Shown piece by piece: positions 52,294 through 64,000 of a DNA stretch of 64,000 nt (position 1 is the first letter of the stretch; every line of letters begins with the position of its first letter). This DNA is from Trogon surrucura (taxonomy: Eukaryota; Chordata; Aves; Trogoniformes; Trogonidae): assembly GCA_020746105.1 (NCBI GenBank), contig CM036624.1, positions 24,760,084-24,824,083 of the forward strand, read 5' to 3'. The position numbers were made by a program, and so were the translations under genes. The notes under the pieces were generated by a model that was not told the DNA's origin, ran no database searches, and saw only the letters and a list, made by a program, of their open reading frames with translations.

Positions 52294-55200
52294 CTGATTT
52301 TCTTACTTGTAGCACAATATTCTGAAAAGTTCTACAGGATGCAGTTCCTCATATCACACTCATGGGAGAATATCAGCTTTCACATCAAAAAAAAAGCAAA
52401 GCAAATAAAAAACATTTTCCTAGCCTTACAGTTGGAAATGAGATCTCAGCAACTAATAAAGACTCAGAAACCTGAGGAAAAATAAAAAGAACCATTATTT
52501 CCAAACTGCATGCATCTTCTGCCCTGACTCATTATTAGAGAATACTTGCAGGTTGCATTTCTCATTAGCACAACTCCCTATGGTGACTTCAAGGTGTTCC
52601 AGAGAAAGCCTCCTCAATGAAAAGGCAGGCAAAGGACAAGCCTGCTTTCAGGCGCAAACAGGAAATGAAAGCAAAACAGTAAAAGTGAAGGGAGAAAAAG
52701 TCTGTACAAGCTATTGCACCAATAGCTCCCCACAGCACACAAGACAGGAAGATAACTGAATGCAAAGAAAGACAAGAAGTAAATTGTTCAACTTCTTTGT
52801 ACAATATAGAAACTGATGCTCAAAGATGATCACACAGATAGTCCATTGTGATGTTTCTTAGAATTTTTTGTCAGTTATTTTCAAAAGATTATTTTTTTTA
52901 AAGTCATCACAATCTGGATTTGACAAAAACTGGCAAAGCAATGACAATATCAAATCAAGTCTACAGTTTTGTAGAGAAAACAGGGAGATATGTACTAGAA
53001 ATAAGAATGAAATCTGCAGCGAAAACAAGAAAGGACAGAAAGCATGGGACATACTGCACAAGCACAGTTCTCTCTGAACATTTTGAAATTGAACAAAGCT
53101 TTTTGATTGGAATCCGTGCCCTAACTTGCACCATTCACAAGATGGACATCTTAACTAAAAAAAAAAAATAAAATAAAAGCCACCCAGAAAAACTGTGAGG
53201 GAGGAATGTTCTCCATTGCACAAATTCCTAATGCCTGAACAATTTACCTCGGCATGCTCCTTCTTGCAGGAAATTGTTAAAGAAACAGTTGTGTGATTTT
53301 CAAGCTTTTCCAGTAGTCAAAGTAGTGTAACTCCTCTGACCGGAGAATAAGCGTTTTTCCTTTTATTAAGTGAAACAGAGGTGCCATCACCCAGGTACGG
53401 CCACCTGACACGTGTTTGTACAATGGATACAAAAAACTCCCACTACTATCAGATTAATATCACTTACTGAAAAGCAGTTACAGAAAGATTACGAAGCTGC
53501 TATTAATGAGATCCATATCAATCCTGATGGGAAAAACTCCAGATGTGTTTCTGTTACTCTGCTGTACAATAGCCTTCACACTGTAGTGCAGGACCAAGTG
53601 GGGGCAGCCAGTTGTTGCTATTTAAGGTTTAGGCAGAGGTTTTTTTCTTCCTTTAACCAGATGTAAAAACGTACAAGGATTTTTGCATCTCACAGGGTGA
53701 CTGGGAACCTAGACAAAAAAAAAAGCCAAAACATGTACCCCAAGTGGAAAGAGTGTTTTCGGAGGGGTCCTTCCCCCACCCGGTACCAGTAGGTCTTTCT
53801 GTAACTGAAGAGAATGTTTGATATGGGAGACACAGACCCTGTGCCCAGTTTCATGTAATTCTCTGTCTCCTCTGCTACCTTATTAATTGCATCCCTTAGC
53901 CTAAGAGTGATCTGTAAAGTAACACGCATTAAAATCTTCCAGATAGTATCAGCTCTGTTTAATATAAGCCTCTCGTCTTCGGTCCCATAGTTTTAAAAAT
54001 ACACAAGGATTCTAACAAAACAAGGGGATGACACTGAGCTTGTAAAACCTCTTTCTGGGCACTGCTTCCAGACATAAAGAGTAGAGACTGGACACTGAAG
54101 AAAAGTTCCATGTAAGAGGCCACCTGACAAAAACAAAAGGATTTACTGACTCTAGGAGCAAGTGGGTGCAGTGGAGAGAACTGCCAACAGTAGACAGCAC
54201 AGACAGCTACATCCCTTCCTCATCATCCCACACAGAAAGTGTTTGGCTTGAGCTAGAGATTAGGCAGGGAAGAAAAGACTAGAAGTGCAACTTGACCACT
54301 CGGACAACGAAAAGAACCATGAACTGTGCTGATCTGTGCCATCCTACTTGTAAAAAACAGATGCAAAAACATAAGACCTATCCCTCCAGCCAGCACAGTT
54401 ACTGGCCTCTTCCAATCAAGATCCTATGTCCTGTTGTGTCCCCAAGTCGAAGTTCAACACGTGGCTGGAAATAGACTGTGCAGCAACAGCACCCACAGCA
54501 GTGACCTCAAAGGACTCTACTCCATGGCTTGATGGACACCTGAAGCACTAGGTAAGTTCTTAAAAGCCTGCTCTCCAAAATGCTATGAATCTTTTGGAGC
54601 AACTGAGAGCCTCCCTGGTTCACTCATCAAAGCAGAGAGACCCTCCCAATTATACTTATTGCAGCACCTGAAAAATAGTACAAGTCCTCCTCATGCCAAA
54701 AATAGAGCTTTTCAATGAGATAGTTCATTTCAACAAGTTCCCACAAGAAAAGCCAGTAGAAAAAAAGGATGCTGCTAGTTTGAGATTTATGTAAGTCACT
54801 GAAATAAATACTAAATATTATTAGCTACTAAAGGAAATGGTTATGGTGAAAATGAGGGGATAAAAAACCCCCACAAATATGCCTTCTGTTTCAGTAGCCT
54901 TGATAAAGAAAGCACTTTTCCTACAGCTGTGGGAAAGCAAGCAAGACATAACAGTGAAAGTTAAAATTACACATCTTTCGGCTGTTATCAAAGGGAGCTA
55001 TAGCACATGGACAAAGTGCAGCCTGAGTGATCCCAAGTTCCAAAACAAAGAAATGCTGGAGGCATATTCATCATCAGCATTTGTCTTTGCTTCTAAATAT
55101 TACAAAGAGCAGTGAACGTTGCTGATCCACCACTTTTGTGCCAGCAGCAACATTTAACTGCGTGAACTGCGTTTGGCTTTTATTAAAAGCATCAATAAGT

Positions 55201-58200
55201 TCACTCCTACCATTGATATTCTCCCAGTGACCCCCTCAGGCAACCCAACATTAAGTAGTTTCAGCGTGCAGCACTGCTAGCTGACGCAGAAATCCTGCCA
55301 CACCCCGGAGTTTTCCGTACCCTGCGTGAGTGGGTGGAACAAAGCACAGAGAGTGACCTCGTAACCCAGCATCTCCACGGATCCATCAGGGAGCCACAAA
55401 AGAAGTAGCTTACCCTCCGCCTCAGCCTGGAATTCAGTCTGTTCACTGTATTTTCTTAGCATCATCCGCTTTGTGTTTATTTTCTCATTCTTTTGTTTGC
55501 CCACCTATGTTTGTCCAACCACTCAGATGGCCAACACAACCATTCCAGTATTCAAGCACTCCAGCAACGATTGCTTACACCAGTAACAGAGGTGTTCATG
55601 TTTTCATTCCACTTCTTGAAAGTTTTAAAACTAATTCCATGAAGGTATTAAACTTGTCACTCCAGACGTTTTTGGATGTAGACATCCTCGATGTGTCAGA
55701 GAAAGAAATCTCTCCGTTACAATGACAAACTGCACTCATTTTGTTCTTGCTTAATCTTACCTTTAACAAAACAATCACCTTGGTAAGAAAATCTGGGGAA
55801 AGTCATGAAAGTTCACTGTCTAGAGAGAGAAAGCTTTGGAATGCACTGGTAAAAGAAAATGGAGAACATAATATAAATAATGAGCAATCTTAATCACCAG
55901 CTCTTTCTAATATCTTATTGTCTTAAGTACTTCTGCCCTCCAATAAATCAACAAATACTTAGTCACTTCTTTGAACGTACTGAAGTACAATAGAAGAAAT
56001 AACAAGAAACCTATGGTTTCAGCTACCAAATAAAGTTCCTTTAAAATAATAATTTATTACTGAAGGCTGTAATAAAATCCCAGAAAACATTCTGACTGCC
56101 CTTCCAAATTTTTCCCAAATAGTTATTCTTCTAAAACCAAGTTCCTCATATTAGCTTAGAGTAGTTCAAAAAGAAGTTAAAGTCCATAACCCCATCTAAT
56201 TCAGGATACTCTTAAATTTCCCTGTCTAAACAGAAAAGTTGAAGGACTACTTTAGCCGATTATCCCTTGATCTCAATGACAAGAGGAGCAGCAGATTTTC
56301 ATTAGCCAGCAAAATAGTAACACTGTTGGCCAAAAGGAGAACTTCCCACAAGTATTTATGGGAGCTCTTTGAGCAAGTGTTCAAATGGATTCCAAACAGA
56401 CAACCGTGGAGCGAGAAAACAGACCAACACAGCCCGCATTTTTCTCTGCCTCTGTAAAGCCCATGCTCAGCCCTCCCGAGCTGTACCTTTCCTTTCCATT
56501 GGACTTTTTGCTTTTCCTGAGTTGCAGACTAAGTACTCGGCAGTGAAGTTCACTCAAGCGACACAGTTACAAAACCCGCAGATTCTCATGTCAATGCTGT
56601 GTAAACATCACTGTCTGAACTTAAGCCTACAAATGACAAGAAAGGATTTTTCAGAGATGATCAGCACTTCACTGAATTTACCTCAAACTGCATAGTAATC
56701 TGTCTTCTGAACAAATCAGGTCACTCATGTTACCATACTTACTTTCTAGTAATTACTTGTGAATATTCTCAGTACACGTTTTTCCGCTGAAACAAGCTGA
56801 TGCATACTCTGCAGCAATGGTTTTCATTTTAGTATCATGGCCAGTCATGAAGTGAATCAAATCAACAGCCCCTCTGATGATACCAAGCTTTAGAGGCAAC
56901 AAGAGGTCCACTCTCATCAACTTTTACCAGACAACCTTTGAAAAATGGCATCCTTAGGTACAGACATTAGTATCTCCCATACTAAGAATAGGAATTAAGA
57001 GTAAAAACACAAGAGCAGCTCTAGAAGAAGTAAGAATAAGCTGACCTGCAGCAGTATCAACAAAATTGTTTCCAAACCTGCCCAGGGCCCGCACAGCTTT
57101 GGAGAATCTGTAACAGTATGAACTTTCATTCCATGGTTACTTCTGATATCAAGGGTGCGCTTAGTGCTGCAAAGCACAAATCTGAACAAATTTTGCCTGT
57201 CTTGCTTACTATTATCACCCACTGAAAGCCAGCACGGATATTTCTTGAAACACACATGAAGAGCCTGGACTCCGAGGGCAGCGATCTCAAGGCACTGAGC
57301 CGTGCACGTGTCAGCCACCAACACCAACCCCAGAGCAGCGGCACAGGGAGCAGAGATACGTGTTACTTGGCAATTACACACCACACTTAACTGCATCAGA
57401 GCTGACTGTCTCTGAAGAAGGAAAAAAAAAAAAAGTGTTGCTTGATATTTAGCTTGGGATTATTTTTTTAAGAATTCATCTGCCCAGCAGTACGAAAAAT
57501 CCTACCTAAGGATGTGAGTGAGACTGTGCCAGGTCAGACCAGAGTTCAAAATCTCTTTTCCAAAAATGGTAATAGAGTTGTCCAAGGTAAAGCACGAACA
57601 GGGCAAAGAGATAAAATATTTCCTCCCTAACATTCACATAGCTTTCAAACATTTTCAGCTGAGTGGATTTCCTGGGCTTGATGTGGCTTGTCTAATCAGC
57701 AAACCCCCTTTTCCTCCCAAGCAATTGATCTCTCCTCCAACTGTTTGTCCAGACTTCCCTGGAATTCATACAGACATACTGCAGCCATCACATGCTTTAG
57801 CAAGGAGTTGCCCAGGTATATGACCTGATGAACAAAGAACTGTACAGAAGGACTGTATCAGTGTTTTTTCCCTTCTGCCTTTCTTCCCTGTAGCAAAAGG
57901 CAAGGGAGAGTTCAGCAGAGCTCAGCCAGAAGACCCACCACAGAAGATCAGAACTTCCTCGCTTCCTTTCCCTCAGACACTTACAGAGACATATGGTTTT
58001 ATCCTATTTGTTTTGCATCCAGCTGCCTCAGCAATCACATCACGTCCTACCTCTCACTCCCCTTTTGCCCTCAAGGTCTTCCCTTATTCTGCCTTTGGGA
58101 TCTGAACTTACCAACCTTCAAAAATTCTGTTTCATGCAGCTCTCGCCTGGGAAGTACACTCCATCCCTGTGCAGTAGAAGCATTTAAATCCATTTCTTAT

Positions 58201-61200
58201 GTTCCTTATGTGTTCCTCAGACTGTATTTCCCAAAACTATCAATTGGCTTCCCTGATGTCTACCTCAAGTTGCTTGCTCTCACCTACTAGGTGAGCAACT
58301 ACCCCTTTTCAGCCCCACAGACCACTCAGCAACTTTTAAGATTGGGGACTGTTCCTCTCCCACCACATGAGGAGTCCAGCCTCCTCCTGTGTTCACACGG
58401 GACAGCTTTCCCTAACATTTTTGGTAGCTGTAGATGGTTGGGAAGTCTCAGATTTATTAGATAAGCCTGAAAATCTCTCTGCACGATGTAGTTCCCGACA
58501 GGACACCAGAAATGAAGTATCTGCAAAGGACTGTTGGGCCATACACGTACAATGAGCCCCAGCTGCTTTCTGGGAAACAGAAAGGGCATGCTCAGGAAGT
58601 GGTCTGAGCTTCCAGCTGGTGAAGAGCTTGAAGTCTACATCCACAGGAGGCACTGAACAAGAAGAGGCACTTATGGCAGCTATCAGCTGCTTCAAGGAGA
58701 TCCTCCCTCGCTCTTCCGAGCTAGTCCATGTTCTCTGGCAGCTGCACACAAAGAGTAAAACACTAACTTTCAAAAAGACATAGTTCATAAGGAGATGAGG
58801 TCTGTCCAGACACGAATGACAAACAGCCACATTACTCCTCTTTACCCATTAGCTAGCGTGGGAATAAAGCTCAGACAGAGGAAAACTGCCTCCGTAGCAA
58901 CGTCCTGCAGCTGTCAAAGAGCTGGCATGTGAACAAGTCAGGCGCAGGAAGAAGAGAAATGCTACTGCAACCCTGGCCAGCAGAGCAATTTCAGAGTCTC
59001 AACATGACAACACAGAAGTAAGTGTCTATAATGACACTCTCTCACCCCACTTTCTGTGCAGATTTGCCTTGGATATTCGCATGTTGTCTCTGCTGACCTG
59101 TGGGAAGTACAGTAAATAAACACTTCGATCCAGCAATACCGACTTCAGACTTGGTCTGGTGTGGGAAGTATTGACGAATTACCTCTGGTAGAAACTGAAC
59201 TCACCCAACCAATTAACAGAGATTAGATTAGCTAGTAGGTTTGGAAAAATGCTATGAGTAAGATGTGTGCAGCTACACATGTTTTTACTCAATTACATGA
59301 CAGTAGGACATGTAGTACTTCAAGCATTAAGGCTGCACCAAATCAGATAAGCAATCCCACCTAAAGCAAAAAGCTGCAACATATTTCCCACAAAAGTAAA
59401 ATAACTTTGTACTAAGCCACAGTGGAATAAATTGGCCAGAGATCGTTTCTTCCCAACCTCAATCAGCTTCAAAATCAACATCTTAAAGAGCAAGAACTCA
59501 CATTCTTACTTTTTTTTTTTTACATCTACTGTTACTCTATCTGCTTTATTATTTGTATCAGTATACAGTGATGCACCTCTTATTCAGATCGTGTCTCACT
59601 AAAGTCTATAATAAGGTTAGAGCAGTTTGAAACACAGTCTATTTCCCCTTAATTGAGAGCCAAGGAGGGTTAATATTAAGGCAATTTACTACTTTTCTGC
59701 CATTCACTAAATTTCACTGTGGTATTTTCTCTGCAAACTAAACATATCGCATTTTCTCTCATACAGAAACCACCCTTTCTAGAGAGACAGGTTACAACTT
59801 TATTTTGGACTCGATTGGACAGCAGGTCTGAAGGTGTGCAAACACGCAGGTCTTCTCTACCATCACCTCCTCTTAGCAAGGAGGAAGAGAGGAATGTAAG
59901 AGGACCAAGGCCTGAGCTCTGTGCAACTCCTTCTAGAGGGAAGCTTAACAGAGCTGGACATCACAGAGCTTCTGAAGGACCTGTGAAGGAATGCTGCAGG
60001 TAGAGAACAAGCGAGGAGACAAATAAATAAGGAAAAAGTAACATCTTGAGCAGAGCCAGCTTGATGGTGGTGAAGGCTGGAACAACCTAGAAGACCACCT
60101 GTTTTAAGCAATCACTTGTCACACTGTTTCTTCCATCCCCTCCTGTAAAGTCACATCGTCATCAGCTCATCTCCCGAAACTGCCTGAACCACTGCCTACC
60201 CAGCACAGCTACTGCAGAGCCAGTGACAGTCCCCGCGTTGTGCCACACCTCAGTGGCATTGCATGTCACGCCAGAATTTGCTCTACCAGGTCGGGAAAGG
60301 GCAAGAGAAGCTTAGGAGACAGGGAATGAGGGCCACAGCAGGGAAAACTGGAAGGTACTGGAAAATTGCAGTGGGGAAAACATGGTGTTAAGGGCTGTGG
60401 GATCTGGATGCTGGTCTGTGCAGGTCTTGGCATACAACTGGGGAGAATACAGAGATGCCAGAGTACCACAGAGTGCCAAGGGAGGCTGGACATTGGCTTG
60501 TGGTTTGAAGAACTAAGAAGATAAAACAAGTGGTAAAAGCAAGATTACATAGACCACAGGACAGGTTCTCTGCTGACTGGGACTAGAGAATTTCCTTTTT
60601 AAAACCATAATTCAGAGTTGTACCTCTAAATTCTGGTTGCAGCCCATTTAAGACCAAACCTTTCAGCATAGCAGGGAGGTCATCAGAGACTCTTTCTACA
60701 AAGAAGAAACCAGAACCTCTGTCTAAAAGTTTCCAGGGGCCTTCAAAAGATACAAGCTGTACTGGAAGCAATCCAGGGCAGAATTGGAGGAGAGAAGCTC
60801 AAGGACATGGATGAGTGTTATCCTTTATCATAGGAGATGAAGGCAGGTGGGCAATCACTACTGCAATAGCATAAAAGACATTCTCTAAGGTGGAGCGGTA
60901 AACGCTTCAGATCATGAAGTATTGTAAGGGAGCAGGCAAGCAAGAAGAAAAACTGAAATTTCAGAGAAAGACCTGACAATGAATGAGAAAACAATTGTAG
61001 AAGAGGAACAAAAAAACAAGTTGAGGGACAAGAGAGCAAAAACCTTTTGTTAAATATTGTCATTCTTTCTCTTTTGGAGTGGGGAGGAGTGAGACTGTGG
61101 GCAACAAATCCCGAACAAGGCTTGAGGGCAAGTCACAAACAGCGTAAAGCATTTATGCCTGTGGCCAGGGCAGCTGGTTAGAGAAGTTTCACCAGCAAGA

Positions 61201-62244
61201 GTACAAAACCGAAGTAAGAGAGAACTCGTTTTTAACATCAGACTGGTCCCAGATTTCCAGCAGGGTAATAACACCAGTACACTGTGGGGCAAGGTAGGGT
61301 AGACCTGGTGGAAGACAAGAGAGGCAAAGGAATAAGAAGCAAGTGAAAAGACAGGAAGAGCAAAACACCTGCCAATGGAGAAAAAGAAGCAGATGTAAGG
61401 TAATGTAAGGAAAGCAAGTAAGTTGTCTTAAGTCACGCAACAGGTCACAGAAAAAAAGGGCAATGAATTGTGAGATTTGAGCCACTATATACACAGTAAA
61501 ACTTTACATAGGTTCAACAAAGTGTGATTTTCAATTATAGGCGTTGTGCTGGTCTCTATCACATCACAGTTATCTAAACATTTAGAAGTCTATTTTTATC
61601 ATTCCTGTTAGAGTTTTCCTAGTAAGCAAGTTTGGTTGTGTTGTGGTTTCTCAAAGTCCCTTTGCAAGTTTAGGTAATACATCTGCTCCTTCTGCTCCTG
61701 CAGCTGAAAGTCTGATTTTAACAAGAGATTGCACGTTTTGGTTAGCAGCTCAATCATTGCATTCTTAGGCCTCTTTAAAATTCCTAAATGTATACAATCC
61801 AGGATGGGTGATTTAGTGCTTTTTAGCAGTGAGAGACCAGAGACGTTGCTTCAGTGACGTTTTACTGTTCTAAATTGGTTCCTCAATGTACGGGGCTTGA
61901 AAGCAAAAAGATAGGGAGGGCAGAGCTACTGAGGAGAACTAAGACTTGAATTGCCTACAGTCTGTCCTCCATCTCCTTCCTGTCTGTGCAAATAGAAACA
62001 AAATACCTCTAAACTTTCAAAAAATTGCTGCAGTTTCTATGGGCAGAAAAACAAGTAAGTGCTCCAACTAGTTTTAGCGATAACTTCCATGGCACTTCAC
62101 CTCTTCATCAGTATTATAAATTATTTATAAATTATTAGCAAGGGTACAATTAAGGAAACTGAAGGAAGGAAGATAACTCAAAGAGGAATGAGACCTTTAC
62201 TTAAGGTATCTCTGAGAAGGAACAGAGACCATAAGGCAAGCAAA

Positions 62245-62838
62245 GATGAGGAGTCCTGGTGGACAAGCTAAACATGAGCCAACTGCCCCCCGGGCTGCAC
62301 AAGGCCGAGGGCTGCCAGAATCGCGAGGAAACGGATCCTTCCCTCGGCTCCGCACTGGAGGGCTGGGTCCAGTGCTGGGCTCCCCGCTACACGGGAAACT
62401 TGCCGGAGCAAGTCCAGTGAACTAAGATGATTAAAGGATTGGAGCATCTGCCACATGAGAGGCTGAGAGAGCTGGGATTGTTTAGCCTTGAGCAGAGAAG
62501 GCTCAGGAGGATCTTATCGATGTGCATAAATACCTGATGGGGGCTGTCAAGAAGGCAGAGAGATTCTTCTGGCAGTGCCTGATGTACTGGGCAATAGCAA
62601 AAAAAAAAAATTAAATACAAGGAATTCCATTCAAAATAAGAAAAACAACTCTTACTGCAGGAGTGGTGGAACGTGGGAACATGCTGCCCTTGAGAGGTTG
62701 TGGAGACTCCATCTGTGGAGATATGAACAGAGGCCTAAGAAACCTGTTTGAGGTGACTCTGCTTTGAGCAGAAGGATTGGACTAGACCATCTCCAGAGTT
62801 TCCTACCCACCTCATCCGGGCAGTGATTCTGTGATCCC
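62245..62838 (+). mobile_element. CR1 LINE fragment with 3' end, internally deleted
   Basis: A plus-strand CR1 copy. It starts near GTCCTGGTGGACAAGCTAAA (the LGVLVDKLNMS step), jumps over part of ORF2, then reads [20 protein letters not shown] at about 62440-62510. It continues with a block equivalent to the FHFKIRKNNSYCRSGGT region, then GTTGTGGAGACTCCATCTGT and a 3' UTR with GGATTGGACTAGACCATCTC. It ends GATTCTGTGATCC. A run of 12 A at about 62600 interrupts it and is not typical of CR1. The first 150 bp are unusually rich in CpG. It is 5'-truncated, contains internal deletions and cannot code. Confidence 0.93.
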
Positions 62839-64000
62839 TTCTCCCCATGGAGCAAGGAACATTGAAGTTGTAAGAGCTCAATTTCTGTTCAGGTCTAATC
62901 TCTGAAACAAGAGTCTGCTAAAACTCCACTTTATACAAATGCTGTAATTCTTGCTGACCTCAATCAGCCTAGGCAAGTGATAAGATTACAAAATGGAAAA
63001 ACGGCATTTAATTTAATCAATACCAGTAGTGATTCCACTGACCTAACGCTTGGCCAGACAGAGCTTGTGAAAACTGCATTAATGCATATGACTACAGGAT
63101 TCCATTCTCTGGAAATCTCATCTCAAATCTGTCACACTTGAAATCTGTAGCTTTAATGTCATCTTGCTGCTAATGGGCATATTTAGCTGGCATAAAACAC
63201 ACAAGGGTAATCTGACCAAGCAAGGCATGTGTTTAAGTGTAAATCCCTAGATTCTTACTCCGAAGGTGCCCATATAAATTTGATGCCTCCTGCAAAATAG
63301 GTATAAGGAAAGCAATTAACTACTTTCAGTTGCTGCTGAATAAAAGAAATTAATCAAAGTGGGAGAGCGTGAGTCTCAGTATTTGCAGTTTAGCCAAAGG
63401 TCTCCTAAGTATGCAAATGCCGAACATCTACCCACACCATTTAACACCTCCACAGCTTTAGTGAATCTGTAGGACTGATAAATAAGTTAACACCAGAGCT
63501 CCGTGACACAGTGAGGAACTGTGTCGGGAGAGTCAGGACTATCACACAGCCAGCAGTGCTGCTGCAGGCAAGGACAAAAGGACAGTGCCAGAGCAGAGAT
63601 TAAAAGAACAAGCCCAGCACATCCAGTGAGCGTGCACATTATGCCACTGCTGCAAAATGCTGTGTTGTAAAGGAAACAGTGGAAGTGACAACTACTACTC
63701 CCTAATGTTTTGAGTTGGGTTTTTTTAAGCTAATCTTCAACAGAGTTCTCTGACAAACTACAGAAACTGTGCAACTTATAAACTAAACTTATAAATGTAT
63801 ACAGCTAATAAATACAAATAGGAGAGCTGCTTCACTTTTGTCCTCAAGTCAAATCAATAATTTAACATTCTGTCAATTCTTCTATCAGTCATGGCTCCCA
63901 ATAACCTTCTGAAACACGTGGCAATAAACAAAGAGGTCAGAAATCTGGAGATGATGCAGCTCAGACACGTGATCTGGTTTCCATGAACCACCTTGGCCAG

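Larger units (their letters stand above)
1..64000 (-). other. ST3GAL3: ST3GAL3 gene, internal part (four exons and their introns)
   Basis: The window appears to sit wholly inside a minus-strand gene for beta-galactoside alpha-2,3-sialyltransferase 3. This type II Golgi enzyme moves Neu5Ac from CMP-Neu5Ac onto the terminal galactose of Gal-beta-1,3/4-GlcNAc chains. Four exons in correct order, strand and phase (95, 64, 96 and 187 bp) join into one open frame matching about residues 102-248 of the human protein as I remember it. The introns between them are 13768, 8198 and 4462 bp; the outer introns run off both ends. I looked for the N-terminal exons above 43.7 kb and for the S, III and VS motif exons below 16.8 kb by their expected codons and found none. 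The gene limits are therefore inferred to lie outside the window. Regulation cannot be judged because the promoter is not here. Confidence 0.93.
43684..64000 (-). other. ST3GAL3: ST3GAL3 intron upstream of the FSKPAP exon (incomplete, runs off the right edge)
   Basis: More than 20 kb of non-coding sequence precedes the acceptor at 43684-43686. It carries three CR1 copies of different age and strand (49600-50140, 52210-52293 and 62245-62838), an A20 tract at 49178-49197, two small tandem repeats, and a CpG-rich islet at about 46625-46790. I searched the minus strand for the preceding ST3GAL3 exons by the codon patterns expected for KYANFSEG, CKPGYASA, MTAIFPR and YDRLGFLL, without success. A diverged, very small upstream exon could still have escaped me. 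Confidence 0.78.

Noticed and set aside
56840-56900. Possible CR1 'ADDTKL' step (TCTGATGATACCAAGCTT)
   Set aside because: A single short phrase without flanking CR1 sequence on either side.
56995-57396. 133-codon minus-strand, Cys-rich frame considered as an upstream ST3GAL3 exon
   Set aside because: It shows none of the expected stem or anchor peptides of ST3GAL3, and I could not place convincing splice sites in a compatible phase.
60583-60771. Minus-strand 62-codon frame with protein-like composition
   Set aside because: No family recognised; short and unsupported by splice signals.

Overview
The window is vertebrate nuclear DNA, most likely from a bird. Two things point that way. All recognisable interspersed repeats are CR1 LINEs with the short tandem 3' ends typical of sauropsids (ATTCTRTG-like, no poly-A tail), and I see no Alu, L1, B1 or MIR-like sequence. 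The only gene I can identify matches ST3GAL3, and its peptides differ from the human protein (recalled from memory) only by scattered, mostly conservative changes. I cannot name the species.

The whole window lies inside one minus-strand gene, ST3GAL3 (beta-galactoside alpha-2,3-sialyltransferase 3, a Golgi enzyme). Four consecutive coding exons are present. In transcript order they are 43589-43683, 29757-29820, 21463-21558 and 16814-17000. All four have consensus acceptors and donors, their phases fit, and together they give 442 bp of uninterrupted coding sequence. They correspond to about residues 102-248 of the roughly 375-residue human protein: the end of the stem, the start of the catalytic domain, and the whole of sialylmotif L. 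I did not find the N-terminal exons (cytoplasmic tail, membrane anchor, most of the stem) or the C-terminal exons (sialylmotifs S, III and VS). They probably lie beyond 64000 and before 1, so the gene should be longer than this window.

Layout from left to right: 1-16813 is intron with a well-preserved minus-strand CR1 (about 7893-8731) and an older plus-strand CR1 (about 14540-15095). Exon at 16814-17000. Intron 17001-21462 is plain. Exon at 21463-21558. Intron 21559-29756 holds a possible CR1 3' scrap and a segment bounded by short inverted repeats. Exon at 29757-29820. Intron 29821-43588 holds an unassigned stretch of protein-like reading frames near 40.2-40.8 kb. Exon at 43589-43683. The rest, to 64000, is intron with three CR1 copies of different ages and orientations.

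Most of the many 60-170 residue open frames look like chance frames in long introns. I found no convincing RNA gene, CRISPR array, operon, complete transposon or second host gene, and no evidence of an undescribed biological system. The more useful leads are the unassigned patch at 40.2-40.8 kb and a few isolated CpG-rich islets.
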